Shown piece by piece: positions 27,190 through 37,232 of a stretch of 64,000 nucleotides of DNA (position 1 is its first letter; each line of letters starts with the position of its first letter). The DNA is from Psychromonas sp. B3M02 (GTDB lineage: Bacteria > Pseudomonadota > Gammaproteobacteria > Enterobacterales > Psychromonadaceae), in contig NZ_QOCB01000110.1 of NCBI RefSeq assembly GCF_003318165.1, positions 1 through 64,000 on the forward strand. Reading direction: 5' to 3'. The position numbers and the translations under genes are program-made. The notes beneath the pieces are model-generated. The model was not told the DNA's origin. It was given only the letters and a program-made list of their open reading frames with translations, and made no database searches.

Positions 27190-28860
27190 ATGGAATCACA
27201 ACGCAATTTACTTTTCCTCGCACTTTTGTTTGTTAGCTTTTTGCTATATCAAGCATGGGTTACCGAGCAAAACCCTCAGCCAGTTGCTGCAGCGCAAACG
27301 ACTGAACAAAGCACTTCACAATCATCAGTACCATCGACTAGTAATCATAGCGCTGATATTCCAGCTTCTTCTGAAGATCACGCTTCAGCTGTCGCACAAG
27401 TACCAACACAAGCATCAACTAATGCAACAACTGTATTAGAAAATGACCAATTACGTTTAGAAATTACGTTAGTTGGCGGTGACGTTATTGTCGCAGACCT
27501 ACTTGACCATGACGACGAGTTAGATTCTGGTGTTCCATTCCGTTTATTAGAAAATGCAAATGGCTTTACCTACATTGCACAAAGTGGATTGATTGGCAAA
27601 CAAGGTCCAGATGCAAACCCTAAAGGTCGCCCTTACTATAGTACAGCTAACACAGAAAACATCTTAGCAGATGGTGAAGACTCTGTGTCTACAGCGCTAC
27701 GTTACGTAGACCAAGCTGGTAATGTATTTACTAAAACCTTCACTTTAAAACGTGGTGAATACAACGTAAGTGTTGATTACACCATTGAAAATAAGTCTGA
27801 TAGTGATGTAAATGTACAGCTATACGGTCAGTTAAAAGAGTCGTTAAAAGAGCACTCTACTAACCTAATGATGCCTGTTTACCGTGGTGGTGCATTCTCT
27901 ACAGATGATACTAAATACAGCAAATACACATTCGACGATATGGTTGAACGTAACCTAAATCAGAACACTCAAGGTGGTTGGGTAGCGATGCTACAACACT
28001 ACTTCGTGTCTGCTTGGGTACCTAATGCCGATGATAACAACGTGTTATACACTAATGTTATCCAAAACAAAGATGCAACCATCGGTTTTAAATCACCTAT
28101 CAAAACGATTGCACCTAACAGCACTGAAAAATACTCTACTAACTTATGGATTGGTCCTAAGTTACAAGATGAAATGTCACATGTTGGTGAAAACCTAGAC
28201 TTAACGGTTGATTACGGTTGGTTATGGTGGCTTGCACAACCATTATTTAAATTACTGTTATTCTTCCAAGGTATTGTGGGTAACTGGGGTGTTGCAATCA
28301 TCTTAATTACATTCACTGTAAAAGGTCTTTTATACCCACTGACAAAAGCACAATACACGTCAATGGCTAAAATGCGTTTATTACAACCTAAGATACAAGC
28401 ATTACGTGAGCGCTACGGAGAAGACCGTCAGAAAGTATCAAAAGCAATGATGGAAATGTACAAAGAAGAGAAAGTAAACCCATTAGGTGGTTGTTTCCCT
28501 ATCTTATTACAGATGCCTATCTTCATCGCTTTATACTGGTCGTTAATGGAAGCGGTAGAATTACGTCATGCACCATTTATGTTCTGGATCCAAGATTTAT
28601 CGGTACAAGACCCTTACTACATCCTACCTATCTTAATGGGTGTGAGTATGTTCTTTATCCAAAAAATGTCTCCAGCAACGGTACAAGATCCAATGCAACA
28701 GAAGATCATGAAGTTTATGCCTGTGGTATTTACCTTCTTCTTCCTATGGTTCCCAGCTGGTCTAGTACTTTACTGGTTAATGAGTAACATCGTGACACTA
28801 GTACAACAAACCGTTATTTATCGTCAATTCGAAAAGAACGGACTAAGTGCTAAGAAATAA
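27190..28860 (+). CDS. yidC: Membrane protein insertase YidC
   Basis: YidC inserts and folds inner-membrane proteins, alone or with SecYEG. It starts with the uncleaved N-terminal helix NLLFLALLFVSFLLYQAW. A serine/threonine-rich linker follows, then the large periplasmic beta-domain (about residues 80-330) and five core helices. GWGVAIILITFTVKGLLYPLT-like and MPIFIALYWSLMEAVELRHAPF segments are recognisable (given here in part). The 556 residues are close to E. coli. Confidence 0.97.
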   Translation: MESQRNLLFLALLFVSFLLYQAWVTEQNPQPVAAAQTTEQSTSQSSVPSTSNHSADIPASSEDHASAVAQVPTQASTNATTVLENDQLRLEITLVGGDVIVADLLDHDDELDSGVPFRLLENANGFTYIAQSGLIGKQGPDANPKGRPYYSTANTENILADGEDSVSTALRYVDQAGNVFTKTFTLKRGEYNVSVDYTIENKSDSDVNVQLYGQLKESLKEHSTNLMMPVYRGGAFSTDDTKYSKYTFDDMVERNLNQNTQGGWVAMLQHYFVSAWVPNADDNNVLYTNVIQNKDATIGFKSPIKTIAPNSTEKYSTNLWIGPKLQDEMSHVGENLDLTVDYGWLWWLAQPLFKLLLFFQGIVGNWGVAIILITFTVKGLLYPLTKAQYTSMAKMRLLQPKIQALRERYGEDRQKVSKAMMEMYKEEKVNPLGGCFPILLQMPIFIALYWSLMEAVELRHAPFMFWIQDLSVQDPYYILPILMGVSMFFIQKMSPATVQDPMQQKIMKFMPVVFTFFFLWFPAGLVLYWLMSNIVTLVQQTVIYRQFEKNGLSAKK

Positions 28861-28881
28861 TTCTAGTATTTAGTAATTGAT

Positions 28882-28911
28882 AAAAGGCGACTATAATAGT
28901 CGCCTTTTTTA
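28882..28911 (+). terminator. Terminator of the rpmH-yidC operon
   Basis: AAAAGGCGACTA / TAGTCGCCTTTTTT forms a strong hairpin with a T-run 21 bases past the yidC stop, so mnmE probably has its own promoter or depends on read-through. Confidence 0.88.
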
Positions 28912-28942
28912 TTGGCTTCACTTTTTAAGTTAGGAACAGAAC

Positions 28943-30310
28943 ATGATAAAAGCTACTGATACTATTGTTGCTCAAGCAACTGCGCCAGGGCGTGGTGGTG
29001 TGGGCATTGTGCGCGTTTCTGGTCCTGATGCAGAAGCCGTAGCAGAGATTATTTTAGGTAAAAAACCGAAAGTACGTTATGCCGAGTACTTACCTTTCTA
29101 TGACCAAGATAAACAAGTGTTAGACCAAGGTATTGCGTTACTCTTTAAAGGTCCTAACTCCTTTACCGGTGAAGATGTACTTGAACTACAAGGTCATGGT
29201 GGCCCTGTGGTGATGGATATGTTGATCAAAGCTATCCTGACCATTAAAAACTTGCGCAGCGCTAATCCAGGTGAGTTCTCTGAACGTGCATTTATGAATG
29301 ATAAGCTCGATTTAGCACAAGCTGAGGCAATTGCTGATTTAATTGAAGCAAGTTCTGAGCAAGCAGCTAAAAGCGCACTGCACTCGTTACAGGGTGAGTT
29401 TTCTCATAAAATTAATGACCTCGTTGAAAGCTTGATTTACTTACGTATTTACGTTGAAGCTTCCATTGATTTCCCTGAAGAGGAAGTAGACTTTTTAAGT
29501 GACGGTAAAATTGCCAAAGACTTATATCAGATTATTGATAACCTCAATGCAGTAAAAGAACAGGCCAAACAAGGTGCTATTTTGCGTGATGGCATGAAAG
29601 TGGTGATTGCAGGCCGCCCTAATGCCGGAAAATCAAGCTTACTTAATACGTTAGTCGGTAAAGAAAGCGCGATTGTAACCGATATTGCAGGCACCACACG
29701 CGATGTTATGCGCGAACATATCCATATTGATGGTATGCCTTTGCATATTATTGATACCGCTGGCTTACGTGAAGGGGCCGATGAAGTCGAACGTATTGGT
29801 ATTGAACGGGCTTGGACAGAAATAAAAAATGCTGATCGTATTTTATTTATGCTAGATGCAACTACTACCGATGCCGAAGATCCACATGATATTTGGCCTG
29901 ATTTTATTGAAAAATTACCGGCAGATGTTGGCTTAACTGTGGTACGTAATAAGGCTGATTTAACCGGTGAATCATTGCAAATGACTGAGCATGATAACCA
30001 CCCTGTTTACCGAATTTCAGCTAAAACAGGCTCAGGTGTTGAAGCATTAAAACAACATTTAAAAGATATAATGGGCTATCAAGGTAATGTTGAAGGTGGT
30101 TTTATGGCACGTCGTCGTCACTTGCAAGCGATTGATCAAGCTGAGAAACATCTTTTAGAAGGTAAGGTTCAATTAGAAGAGTATAAAGCCGGTGAGTTAC
30201 TTGCTGAAGAGTTACGTCTCACGCAGCAACACCTCAGTGAAATCACTGGAGAGTTTACCTCTGATGACTTATTAGGACGTATATTTTCTAGCTTCTGTAT
30301 TGGTAAATAA
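28943..30310 (+). CDS. mnmE: tRNA uridine-5-carboxymethylaminomethyl(34) synthesis GTPase MnmE
   Basis: MnmE is the GTPase partner of MnmG. It has an N-terminal tetrahydrofolate-binding domain ([23 protein letters not shown]), a helical domain, and an inserted G domain with G1 [11 protein letters not shown] (about residues 223-233), G2 GTTRD, G3 DTAG and NKAD. The C-terminus ends in the essential CIGK motif. It has 455 residues, a normal length. Confidence 0.97.
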   Translation: MIKATDTIVAQATAPGRGGVGIVRVSGPDAEAVAEIILGKKPKVRYAEYLPFYDQDKQVLDQGIALLFKGPNSFTGEDVLELQGHGGPVVMDMLIKAILTIKNLRSANPGEFSERAFMNDKLDLAQAEAIADLIEASSEQAAKSALHSLQGEFSHKINDLVESLIYLRIYVEASIDFPEEEVDFLSDGKIAKDLYQIIDNLNAVKEQAKQGAILRDGMKVVIAGRPNAGKSSLLNTLVGKESAIVTDIAGTTRDVMREHIHIDGMPLHIIDTAGLREGADEVERIGIERAWTEIKNADRILFMLDATTTDAEDPHDIWPDFIEKLPADVGLTVVRNKADLTGESLQMTEHDNHPVYRISAKTGSGVEALKQHLKDIMGYQGNVEGGFMARRRHLQAIDQAEKHLLEGKVQLEEYKAGELLAEELRLTQQHLSEITGEFTSDDLLGRIFSSFCIGK

Positions 30311-30334
30311 AGTTATTATTTTCTATTCTATATT

Positions 30335-30358
30335 AAGCCGCTGTATTGCGGTTTTTTT
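30335..30358 (+). terminator. Weak terminator of mnmE
   Basis: A short CCGC / GCGG stem with a 6-base loop is followed by seven T residues. Confidence 0.6.
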
Positions 30359-30534
30359 GTTTCAACTCTACTATCGTAACGCTTATAAAATAAATTGAAC
30401 TTTTTTAAAATGTAATATATCCGCAATATTTTTGTCATATTCAATCCCTAGACTGCTTCTCCGTAAACAGCAATAAGCTGCAAAACAAAAATTTTATTCT
30501 TTAAATATTATTTTAAATTAAACACGGATGAATC

Positions 30535-31449
30535 ATGAAAAAAACACTATTAGCAACAGCAATTTTAGCGGGTCTTGTTTCTGCAACGGCTCAATCTGCA
30601 ACTGTATATGATCAAGACGGTACAACACTTAAAATTGGTGGTCGTGCTGAAGTACGTGCTGAGTTTAAAGAGACTGGTGATGGTTCTGTTGTCGATAAAA
30701 GCCGTGCTCGCATTAACTTTGGCGGCAAAACTCAAATTACTGACAACCTAACTGGTTTTGGTTTCATGGAATACCAAATCGAACCTGGTGAAACAGTTGA
30801 TAACCGTTACTTGTTTGCTGGTTTTGGTACATCAATTGGTGATTTCTCTTACGGTCGCCAAGATACTGCTAACGTACAAGTTTCTGATATGACAGATATT
30901 GCTTCTGTTCACTCTGGTTACCAACAAGTATTTGATGCTTCATCTGATAAAGAAAACACAACTTTCTTATATTCAGGTACATTTGCTGATTCAGTAACAG
31001 TGCAAGCTAACTTCACAGGTTCTGATGAAGATGATCAAGATTCTGTTGCTATCTCTGCTCTTTACTCTAGTGACTTCGGTTTAGACCTAGGTATCGCACA
31101 TACAGATGCACAAACAGATGAAACGCAAACTACGTTAGCGGCTGCTTACTCTGTTGGTGGTTTCTACGGTGCAGCTTCATACGCAACGGGTGATGCATTC
31201 AACGACGCAGACGAAATCTCTGACATGACCTCTATCGAGATTGCATTACAATACAAATTGACTAAGCAATTCCGTATGATCGGTATGATTGTTCAACAAG
31301 AGATTGACGATGTAGATACTGAAGACTTTTACGCTGTTGAAGGTCAATACCGTTTCAACAAATCAATCCGTACTTACGTAACTTACCAATTTAATCAAAT
31401 TGATGATGCAGAAGACTCTTTAGTAGCGGGTATCCGTTACAACTTCTAA
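30535..31449 (+). CDS. Gram-negative general porin (OmpU/OmpH-like)
   Basis: This is an outer-membrane beta-barrel. It has a classic signal peptide (MKKTLLATAILAGLVSATAQSA, cleaved after about residue 21) and a mature part with alternating amphipathic strands. An acidic composition rich in D and E is typical of marine bacteria, and the terminal residue is phenylalanine (AGIRYNF), as needed for BAM recognition. The 304 residues are slightly short for a 16-strand porin. Substrate specificity cannot be read. A long leader of about 220 bases separates it from mnmE. Confidence 0.88.
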   Translation: MKKTLLATAILAGLVSATAQSATVYDQDGTTLKIGGRAEVRAEFKETGDGSVVDKSRARINFGGKTQITDNLTGFGFMEYQIEPGETVDNRYLFAGFGTSIGDFSYGRQDTANVQVSDMTDIASVHSGYQQVFDASSDKENTTFLYSGTFADSVTVQANFTGSDEDDQDSVAISALYSSDFGLDLGIAHTDAQTDETQTTLAAAYSVGGFYGAASYATGDAFNDADEISDMTSIEIALQYKLTKQFRMIGMIVQQEIDDVDTEDFYAVEGQYRFNKSIRTYVTYQFNQIDDAEDSLVAGIRYNF

Positions 31450-31474
31450 TCAAACCATTCGTTCGGTTTTAAAA

Positions 31475-31506
31475 TAAAATCCTGGGTATTTACCTGGGAT
31501 TTTTTG
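31475..31506 (+). terminator. Terminator of the porin gene
   Basis: AAATCC and GGGTA pair with TACC and GGGATTTT around a small internal mismatch, followed by a T-rich tract, 26 bases past the stop. Confidence 0.7.
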
Positions 31507-31817
31507 TTTGCGCTTATTATTCATCACCTTTTTAGCTGCTAATTAACCACTCTCCACCAGCGAATAGTTGTCTTTTTATACTGTCATCCCTTTTGGTCTA
31601 GTAAATGCCCCATTCAGTGTTTTTAATTTGTGAGAGATCGACCATTGCCTATAGAGGTTATTGCATTATTTAAACTTAGTTTAATGCGCTTTAATCTGAT
31701 TTATTTTAGATTAAGTTATTGTTATTTAATGGTTTGTTTGTTTCTTGTTCTTCTCTGTAAGATAAAATCGTATTTTAAACACCATTATTCATTAGGAAAA
31801 GGTCGTATTATTTATCT
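31507..31817. other. Gap upstream of the CsrB-type RNA
   Basis: I see no protein gene here. The only open frame (31630-31854) has no good ribosome-binding site and runs into the RNA gene. A UvrY/GacA-type half-site lies at 31629-31646. TATTAT at 31806-31811 is a plausible -10 box without a good -35, as is common for activator-dependent promoters. Confidence 0.5.
31629..31646 (+). promoter_or_regulatory. Candidate UvrY/GacA (VarA) binding half-site
   Basis: TGTGAGAGATC at 31629-31639 matches the left half of the 18-bp E. coli UvrY palindrome TGTGAGAGATCTCTTACA exactly; the right half is degenerate. It lies about 180 bases before the predicted RNA start, similar to the distant UvrY site at E. 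coli csrB. Confidence 0.5.
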
Positions 31818-32202
31818 CGCAAAGGGGAAATGCTTTACAGGATGTAAACAATGACCCGATGTATTGCTAGGATGGCAATTAGGACCTCTCAGGATGAGAG
31901 TTTATAAAACAGGATGTTTTATAATTAGGGAAAGCAGGACACTTCAGGATGAAGTTATTAGTGACTACTAGGATTGTGGTTATTAAGCCAGGATGGCAAA
32001 GAAGGACACCTCCTAAGGAAAGGGAGATGACGGGTAAACAGGATGTTTATCTAATAAGGATATAAACAAGGATGAGCCCAAAGGATTTGGGAAGTGGACG
32101 CCTAGTATGGCATTAGTCAAAAGGATGTAACGCAGGGAGCATCAACTATCACGGACTAGATAGATAAGACTAAAATAAGGGCAGCTTCGGCTGCCCTTTC
32201 CT
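31818..32202 (+). ncRNA. csrB: CsrB-type regulatory RNA that sequesters CsrA
   Basis: About 385 bases contain 22 GGA motifs from 31840 on, mostly as AGGA or CAGGATG. At least eight sit in the loops of short perfect hairpins: TTTACAGGATGTAAA (31834-31848), ATTGCTAGGATGGCAAT (31863-31879), CTCTCAGGATGAGAG (31886-31900), AAAACAGGATGTTTT (31906-31920), CTTCAGGATGAAG (31942-31954), GCCAGGATGGC (31987-31997), TAAACAGGATGTTTA (32035-32049) and CCCAAAGGATTTGGG (32077-32091). This is the architecture of CsrB/CsrC/RsmZ RNAs that titrate the translational regulator CsrA. E. coli CsrB is about the same length. The 3' end is a strong intrinsic terminator. The 5' end is estimated from a TATTAT box at 31806 and may be off by 10-20 bases. 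Confidence 0.92.
32177..32202 (+). terminator. Terminator of the CsrB-type RNA
   Basis: AAGGGCAGC-TTCG-GCTGCCCTT is a stable UUCG-capped 9-bp stem followed by TCCTGTTTCTG. Confidence 0.93.
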
Positions 32203-32256
32203 GTTTCTGTAACATTCAAAATTCCAATCGAATAAACTTCAATGCTCAAATACCTA

Positions 32257-33174
32257 TTATTTTCTCTGTAATTGATGCTTTAAACTTGCTTCTAGTAACT
32301 CATATTGAAAGGTAAACCCAGCCTCTAATAGCTTAGTTGGACGTACATTAGTACTTGAAAGCAATAACGCCTTACCCATTTCAGCAAACAACAATTCAAC
32401 CATAAATGCTGGTAAGGGTAAGATACAAGGCCGGTTTAATATATTGGCTAAAATCACAGAGAAATTACGGTTAGTTACTGGGTTAGGGGAAACGAGGTTA
32501 ACTGGGCCTGATAACTCCGCATTACGCATAATAAATAAAATAGCATTAACCTGATCGGTTAAGTCTATCCAACTCATGATTTGCTTACCTTGCCCTATTT
32601 TACCTCCTACACCCATCCTAAAAGCAGGTAGCATTTTAGCTAATGCACCCTCTTGTTTATCTAATACAATGCCAGTACGTAAGTTAACTACCCTAGTCTT
32701 ATTGGTGTTGACTTTATGGCTGGTTTGCTCCCATTGCGCTGCTAATTGGCTAACAAATTCATCTCCCTGTGACGAACTCTCATCAACAGGTTGTTGGCCA
32801 CTATTACCATAAAAACCAATGGCAGAAGCACAAATAAACAAACTCGGTGGTGTCTCGCTGTTATTAATGAAATCAACGATCAATTGTGTTGACTGAATGC
32901 GACTATCGGTTATTTTCTGTTTAACTGTTTCAGTCCAACGTGCATTAGCTATGTTTTCACCAGCTAAGTGAATTATGATGTCCGGTTGAGGCGCTGAGTT
33001 GAGGTATATCTCTTGTTGGTCAATCAACCAATAAGGTTCTGTTTCACTGACAGTACGTTGTAATTTATAAACTTGGTATCCCTGTGAGGTTAATAAAGGC
33101 ACTAAAGATCGACCGATTAACCCTGTTGCCCCAGTAATCAATACTTTTTGTTTTGTTTCAGCTTGTTGACTCAT
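32257..33174 (-). CDS. yfcH: TIGR01777-type sugar-nucleotide epimerase-like protein (YfcH)
   Basis: This is an extended short-chain dehydrogenase fold protein of unknown substrate. The NAD(P)-binding motif VLITGATGLIGRSLVPLL is at about residues 11-28, with DIIIHLAGENIANARWTE and SAIGFYGN (catalytic tyrosine) following. A C-terminal block with NLVSPNPVTNRNF and the DUF1731-like end (STNVRPTKLLEAGFTFQY) is typical. It has 305 residues. The gene is divergent from pabA. Confidence 0.88.
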   Translation of the reverse strand: MSQQAETKQKVLITGATGLIGRSLVPLLTSQGYQVYKLQRTVSETEPYWLIDQQEIYLNSAPQPDIIIHLAGENIANARWTETVKQKITDSRIQSTQLIVDFINNSETPPSLFICASAIGFYGNSGQQPVDESSSQGDEFVSQLAAQWEQTSHKVNTNKTRVVNLRTGIVLDKQEGALAKMLPAFRMGVGGKIGQGKQIMSWIDLTDQVNAILFIMRNAELSGPVNLVSPNPVTNRNFSVILANILNRPCILPLPAFMVELLFAEMGKALLLSSTNVRPTKLLEAGFTFQYELLEASLKHQLQRK

Positions 33175-33253
33175 TAATGCCCCTTAATGTTATTAGGATT
33201 AGATACGAGACTAATGTTAAAATAGATCTTTATGTTTTAGATGGCCCCTATTT

Positions 33254-33838
33254 ATGCTGTTAATGATTGATAATTATGATTCCTTTACTTACAACTTAGT
33301 TCAGTACTTCGGAGAACTAAAGCAACAAGTAGTAATAAAGCGAAACGATCAAATTAACTTACAAGAGATCGCAGATTTAAAGCCGGATCATATCGTTATT
33401 TCACCTGGGCCTTGTACACCTAATGAAGCGGGTGTGTCTTTAGCTACAATAGAGCGTTTTGCAGGGGAAATTCCAATCTTAGGGGTTTGCCTTGGCCATC
33501 AAAGTATCGCTCAAGTCTTTGGAGCAAAAGTCGTACGAGCTAATAAAGTGATGCACGGCAAAAATTCTTTAATCGAACACGATAATCGCGGTGTATTTAC
33601 CGGATTAGCGAACCCATTAAATGTAACTCGTTACCATAGTTTGATTGTGCAGGAAGATACTTTACCTAATTGCTTTGATATTTCAGCCAGAGTGATAGAA
33701 AGCCAAGAAATAATGGCGATTCGTCATAAACATATGGCATTAGAAGGGGTACAATTTCATCCTGAAAGTATCCGCTCTGAACAAGGACTGACGCTCCTTA
33801 ATAATTTTATTGAGCAATCTATTGGATTGTTAAAATAA
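33254..33838 (+). CDS. pabA: Aminodeoxychorismate/anthranilate synthase glutaminase component
   Basis: This class I glutamine amidotransferase supplies ammonia for aminodeoxychorismate (folate) or anthranilate synthesis. The nucleophile cysteine is in [14 protein letters not shown] (about residue 79), and the catalytic His-Glu pair is in [27 protein letters not shown] and [14 protein letters not shown] are typical. It has 194 residues. Its position immediately ahead of argD, as in E. coli, favours PabA over TrpG. Confidence 0.9.
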   Translation: MLLMIDNYDSFTYNLVQYFGELKQQVVIKRNDQINLQEIADLKPDHIVISPGPCTPNEAGVSLATIERFAGEIPILGVCLGHQSIAQVFGAKVVRANKVMHGKNSLIEHDNRGVFTGLANPLNVTRYHSLIVQEDTLPNCFDISARVIESQEIMAIRHKHMALEGVQFHPESIRSEQGLTLLNNFIEQSIGLLK

Positions 33839-33902
33839 GTGCGTATATTAAGCTTTTAAACCCCTATTTTATGACTGTTTCAACTTATTAAAGGAATGCT
33901 TT

Positions 33903-35123
33903 ATGTCAAACACTCACATCACCCGTCCGTTATTTGATCAAATTATGGTGCCAAACTATGCTCCGTTAGAAATGATCCCTGTGCGCGGTGAAGGTTCTCG
34001 AGTGTGGGACCAACAAGATAATGAGTTCCTTGATTTGACTGGTGGTATCGCTGTTAATGCTTTAGGTCACGCACATCCTGAATTAGTGACGGCATTAACT
34101 GAGCAAGCGCAAAAGTTATGGCATGTTAGTAATATCTACACGAATGAACCAGCGTTAAGCTTGGCACAAAAATTAGTGGATAATACCTTTGCAGAAAAAG
34201 TGTTTTTTGCAAATTCTGGTGCGGAAGCTAATGAAGCGGCGTTAAAACTTGCACGTCGTGTTGCTTTTGATCAAGCAGGAACAGATAAAACTGAAATTAT
34301 CGCTTTCTATCAAGGTTTTCATGGGCGTACTTTCTTTACCGTGACAGCTGGTGGACAATCTGCTTACTCTGATGGTTTTGGTCCAAAACCAGCGGATATT
34401 ACCCACCTTGAATACAATGATTTAGCGGCGCTTGAAAAAGCAATATCAGATAAAACCTGTGCGGTGATTTTAGAGCCATTACAAGGTGAAGGTGGTGTGT
34501 TACCTATTTCACCTGAATTTGCACAAGGTGTGCGTGCGTTATGTGATAAACACAATGCCTTGATGATTTTTGATGAAGTACAAACAGGTATGGGCAGAAC
34601 AGGTGAATTGTTTGCTTATATGGCATTAGGTATTACACCTGATATCGTGACTTCTGCAAAAGCATTAGGTGCGGGTTTTCCAATTGCGGCAATGTTGACA
34701 AAAAGTCACCTAGCTGAGCACTTTAAAGTAGGCACACACGGCACTACATTTGGTGGTAACCCTTTAGCTTGTGCAGTAGCAGGTAAAGCATTCGATTTAA
34801 TTAACACCCCAGAAATGTTGGAGGGTGTTAAGCGTAAAGAACAGCTTATCCGTCAGCACTTACAGGAAATCAACCAAGAGTTTTCTGTGTTTAAAGAGGT
34901 TCGTGGTGCGGGTTTGTTGTTAGGTGCCGTGTTAAATGAACAATATCAAGACCAGGCAAAAACCTTTTTCTTAGGGGCGGCTGAACAAGGTCTATTAATC
35001 TTAGTCGCAGGAGCTAACGTATTACGTTTTGCACCTGCCTTGAATATTTCAGATGAGCTAATCGAACAAGCAATGCTGAAACTGAAACAAGCTATACAAA
35101 TTATCGTTAATAAAGATGCATAA
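33903..35123 (+). CDS. argD: Acetylornithine/succinyldiaminopimelate aminotransferase
   Basis: This class III PLP aminotransferase serves arginine and lysine synthesis. [18 protein letters not shown] and [18 protein letters not shown] are the cofactor and substrate regions, [18 protein letters not shown] contains the PLP-contacting aspartate, and the lysine is in [16 protein letters not shown] (about residue 255). The 406 residues match E. coli ArgD. AstC or GabT-like roles cannot be fully excluded by sequence alone, but the pabA neighbour supports ArgD. Confidence 0.9.
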   Translation: MSNTHITRPLFDQIMVPNYAPLEMIPVRGEGSRVWDQQDNEFLDLTGGIAVNALGHAHPELVTALTEQAQKLWHVSNIYTNEPALSLAQKLVDNTFAEKVFFANSGAEANEAALKLARRVAFDQAGTDKTEIIAFYQGFHGRTFFTVTAGGQSAYSDGFGPKPADITHLEYNDLAALEKAISDKTCAVILEPLQGEGGVLPISPEFAQGVRALCDKHNALMIFDEVQTGMGRTGELFAYMALGITPDIVTSAKALGAGFPIAAMLTKSHLAEHFKVGTHGTTFGGNPLACAVAGKAFDLINTPEMLEGVKRKEQLIRQHLQEINQEFSVFKEVRGAGLLLGAVLNEQYQDQAKTFFLGAAEQGLLILVAGANVLRFAPALNISDELIEQAMLKLKQAIQIIVNKDA

Positions 35124-35200
35124 GAGCGAGGTCTGTTATTAATGTTTTATTGTTAATAACACTTTGTTTTAATTAGATTTAAAAATTGGGAGCTCATACA

Positions 35201-36211
35201 ATGAGACGCGAACTAGCAATAGAATTTTCTCGAGTAACAGAAGCAGCTGCATTAGCTGGATACAAATGGTTAGGCCGAGGTGATAAAAACACGGCAGATG
35301 GTGCAGCTGTAGAAGCAATGCGCTTGATCTTCAACCAAATTGATATCGATGGCGAAATCGTTATTGGTGAAGGCGAGATTGATGAAGCACCTATGTTATA
35401 CATTGGTGAGCATGTAGGTACAGGGACTGGTGATGCTGTGGATATCGCCGTTGACCCAATCGAAGGTACGCGCATGACGGCTATGGGCCAATCTAACGCT
35501 CTAGCTGTATTAGCAGTAGGTGAAAAAGGCAGTTTCTTACGTGCACCTGATATGTACATGGAAAAACTAATTGTTGGTCCAAATGCTAAAGATGCTATCG
35601 ACTTAGAACGCTCTCTTGAGCAAAACCTAAAAGCCATCGCTTTTGCATTAGGTAAATCTCTTTCGGAGTTAACGGTTGCAACATTAGCTAAACCTCGCCA
35701 TGACCGTATCATTAAAGATATGCAAGGCATGGGTATTCGTGTATTTGCGATTCCAGATGGTGACGTTGCTATCTCCGTGTTAGCTTGTATGCCTGATAAC
35801 CAAGTAGATGTACTGTACTGTATTGGCGGTGCACCAGAGGGGGTTATCTCGGCTGCAGTTGTACGTGCATTAGACGGTAACATGCAAGCGCGTTTGATTC
35901 CTCGTCCAATGGTGAAAGAGCCATCGGAAGAGAACATTAAAATCGGTAAAGAAGAAGTCGCTCGTTGTGAAGCTGCTGGCATTGAAGTAAATAAAGTATT
36001 AAAACTAGAAGACCTAGTGAAAAACGATAACGTTATCTTCTCTGCAACTGGTATTACTAAAGGTGACTTAGTAGAAGGCGTATCAATTGATGGTCGTCTA
36101 GCGACTACCGAGACACTATTAGTACGTGGTAAGTCGCGTACAGTACGTCGTATTAAGTCTACGCATTACCTAGACCGTAAAGATCCAAATTTAAAAGATA
36201 TTATTCTTTAA
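35201..36211 (+). CDS. glpX: Class II fructose-1,6-bisphosphatase GlpX
   Basis: GlpX dephosphorylates fructose 1,6-bisphosphate in gluconeogenesis and needs Mn2+. Metal and phosphate motifs GEGEIDEAPMLYIGE and DIAVDPIEGTRMTAMG are intact, followed by GGAPEGVISAAVVRAL. I chose the ATG at 35201 (336 residues, starting MRRELAIEFSRVTEAAAL, the same length as E. coli GlpX). An in-frame TTG at 35186 precedes it, but the GGGAG ribosome-binding site lies 8 bases before the ATG. It is monocistronic, with its own terminator. Confidence 0.95.
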   Translation: MRRELAIEFSRVTEAAALAGYKWLGRGDKNTADGAAVEAMRLIFNQIDIDGEIVIGEGEIDEAPMLYIGEHVGTGTGDAVDIAVDPIEGTRMTAMGQSNALAVLAVGEKGSFLRAPDMYMEKLIVGPNAKDAIDLERSLEQNLKAIAFALGKSLSELTVATLAKPRHDRIIKDMQGMGIRVFAIPDGDVAISVLACMPDNQVDVLYCIGGAPEGVISAAVVRALDGNMQARLIPRPMVKEPSEENIKIGKEEVARCEAAGIEVNKVLKLEDLVKNDNVIFSATGITKGDLVEGVSIDGRLATTETLLVRGKSRTVRRIKSTHYLDRKDPNLKDIIL

Positions 36212-36232
36212 ACCTATTGGACTTTAGAGACG

Positions 36233-36258
36233 GAAAAGGCGCTATTAGCGCCTTTTTT
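36233..36258. terminator. Bidirectional terminator between glpX and coaA
   Basis: AAAAGGCGCTA / TAGCGCCTTTTTT is a strong hairpin in the convergent gap of glpX and coaA. Confidence 0.88.
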
Positions 36259-36266
36259 ATTACCTT

Positions 36267-37232
36267 CTATTTACGTAACTGAACTTGGCTAACCTGATGA
36301 TTGATGGATTTTTTCAGGATTAAATTTGCCCTATCTCGTGTTGGGCGGATATTTTCTTCTAAGTTTACCCCGTTAATCTCATCCCAAATTTTTGATGCTA
36401 TTCCGACGGCTTCTCGTTTACTCATTTTCGAATAACTATGAAAATAAGCATTAGGATCAGTGAAAGCACCCTCTCTAAACTTCAAAAAACGTTGAATATA
36501 CCAGGTTTTTAATAGGTCAGTTTCAGCATCAACAAAAATAGAAAAATCTACAAAATCAGAAACAAAGGTACGGTGTGATTGATCACCTTCAGTTGAGGCT
36601 GCTGTTTGTAATACATTTAGCCCTTCTAGTATCACAATATCTGGCTGCTCAATCTGCAAGGATTGGTCAGTCATAATGTCATAGGTTAAATGTGAGTAAA
36701 CAGGTGCAGTCACCTTCTTTTGACCGGACTTTATTGCAGAAACAAAGTCGATCAAGGCTTTAATATCAAAACTTTCAGGAAAGCCTTTCTTATGCATTAA
36801 ATTACGCGCGACAAGCTCTTTATTCGGACGTAAGAAACCATCTGTTGTTACTAAGGCAACCTTAGGATGTTCCGGCCAGCGTGACAATAATGCTTGTAGG
36901 ATACGTGCAGAAGTACTTTTACCTACGGCAACACTGCCCGCAATACCAATGATATAAGGGACTTTCTCGTTATGAGAGTTAAGGAATTTATCACGTACCG
37001 TATGACGATATTGTCGTGCACCTACGTATAAATTAAGTAAACGCGACAAAGGCAGGTAAATATCAATCACTTCCTGCATGGATAAGGATTCATTAATCCC
37101 CTGTAATTGCTTTATATCTTGTTCAGACAAGGTTAGCTTTACATTGTCGCGTAACTCAGCCCATTCATCGCGTTTGAACTGTATGTAAGCGCTATGGCGG
37201 TTCTCTGGGTCAAACGCTGAATGACTATTCAT
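36267..37232 (-). CDS. coaA: Pantothenate kinase type I
   Basis: CoaA phosphorylates pantothenate, the first and regulated step of coenzyme A synthesis. The P-loop [17 protein letters not shown] is at about residues 95-111, with [10 protein letters not shown] and [13 protein letters not shown] following, and [12 protein letters not shown]. The 321 residues are typical (E. coli 316). Its start overlaps the end of the upstream kinase-like gene by 8 bases, so the two are probably translationally coupled. Confidence 0.95.
   Translation of the reverse strand: MNSHSAFDPENRHSAYIQFKRDEWAELRDNVKLTLSEQDIKQLQGINESLSMQEVIDIYLPLSRLLNLYVGARQYRHTVRDKFLNSHNEKVPYIIGIAGSVAVGKSTSARILQALLSRWPEHPKVALVTTDGFLRPNKELVARNLMHKKGFPESFDIKALIDFVSAIKSGQKKVTAPVYSHLTYDIMTDQSLQIEQPDIVILEGLNVLQTAASTEGDQSHRTFVSDFVDFSIFVDAETDLLKTWYIQRFLKFREGAFTDPNAYFHSYSKMSKREAVGIASKIWDEINGVNLEENIRPTRDRANLILKKSINHQVSQVQLRK

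Noticed and set aside
31630-31854. A 74-residue plus-strand open frame upstream of yfcH
   Set aside because: It has no ribosome-binding site, a composition unlike a protein, and it runs into the CsrB-type RNA with its repeated GGA hairpins.
31838-32160. CRISPR or tandem-repeat array suggested by the recurring AGGATG
   Set aside because: The spacing is irregular and the flanks of each motif differ but are self-complementary, which fits CsrB hairpins and not a repeat-spacer array.
35194-35982. A 262-residue minus-strand frame opposite glpX
   Set aside because: glpX is strongly conserved on the plus strand; the opposite frame is low-complexity (Ser/Ala/Pro-rich) and a codon-usage shadow.
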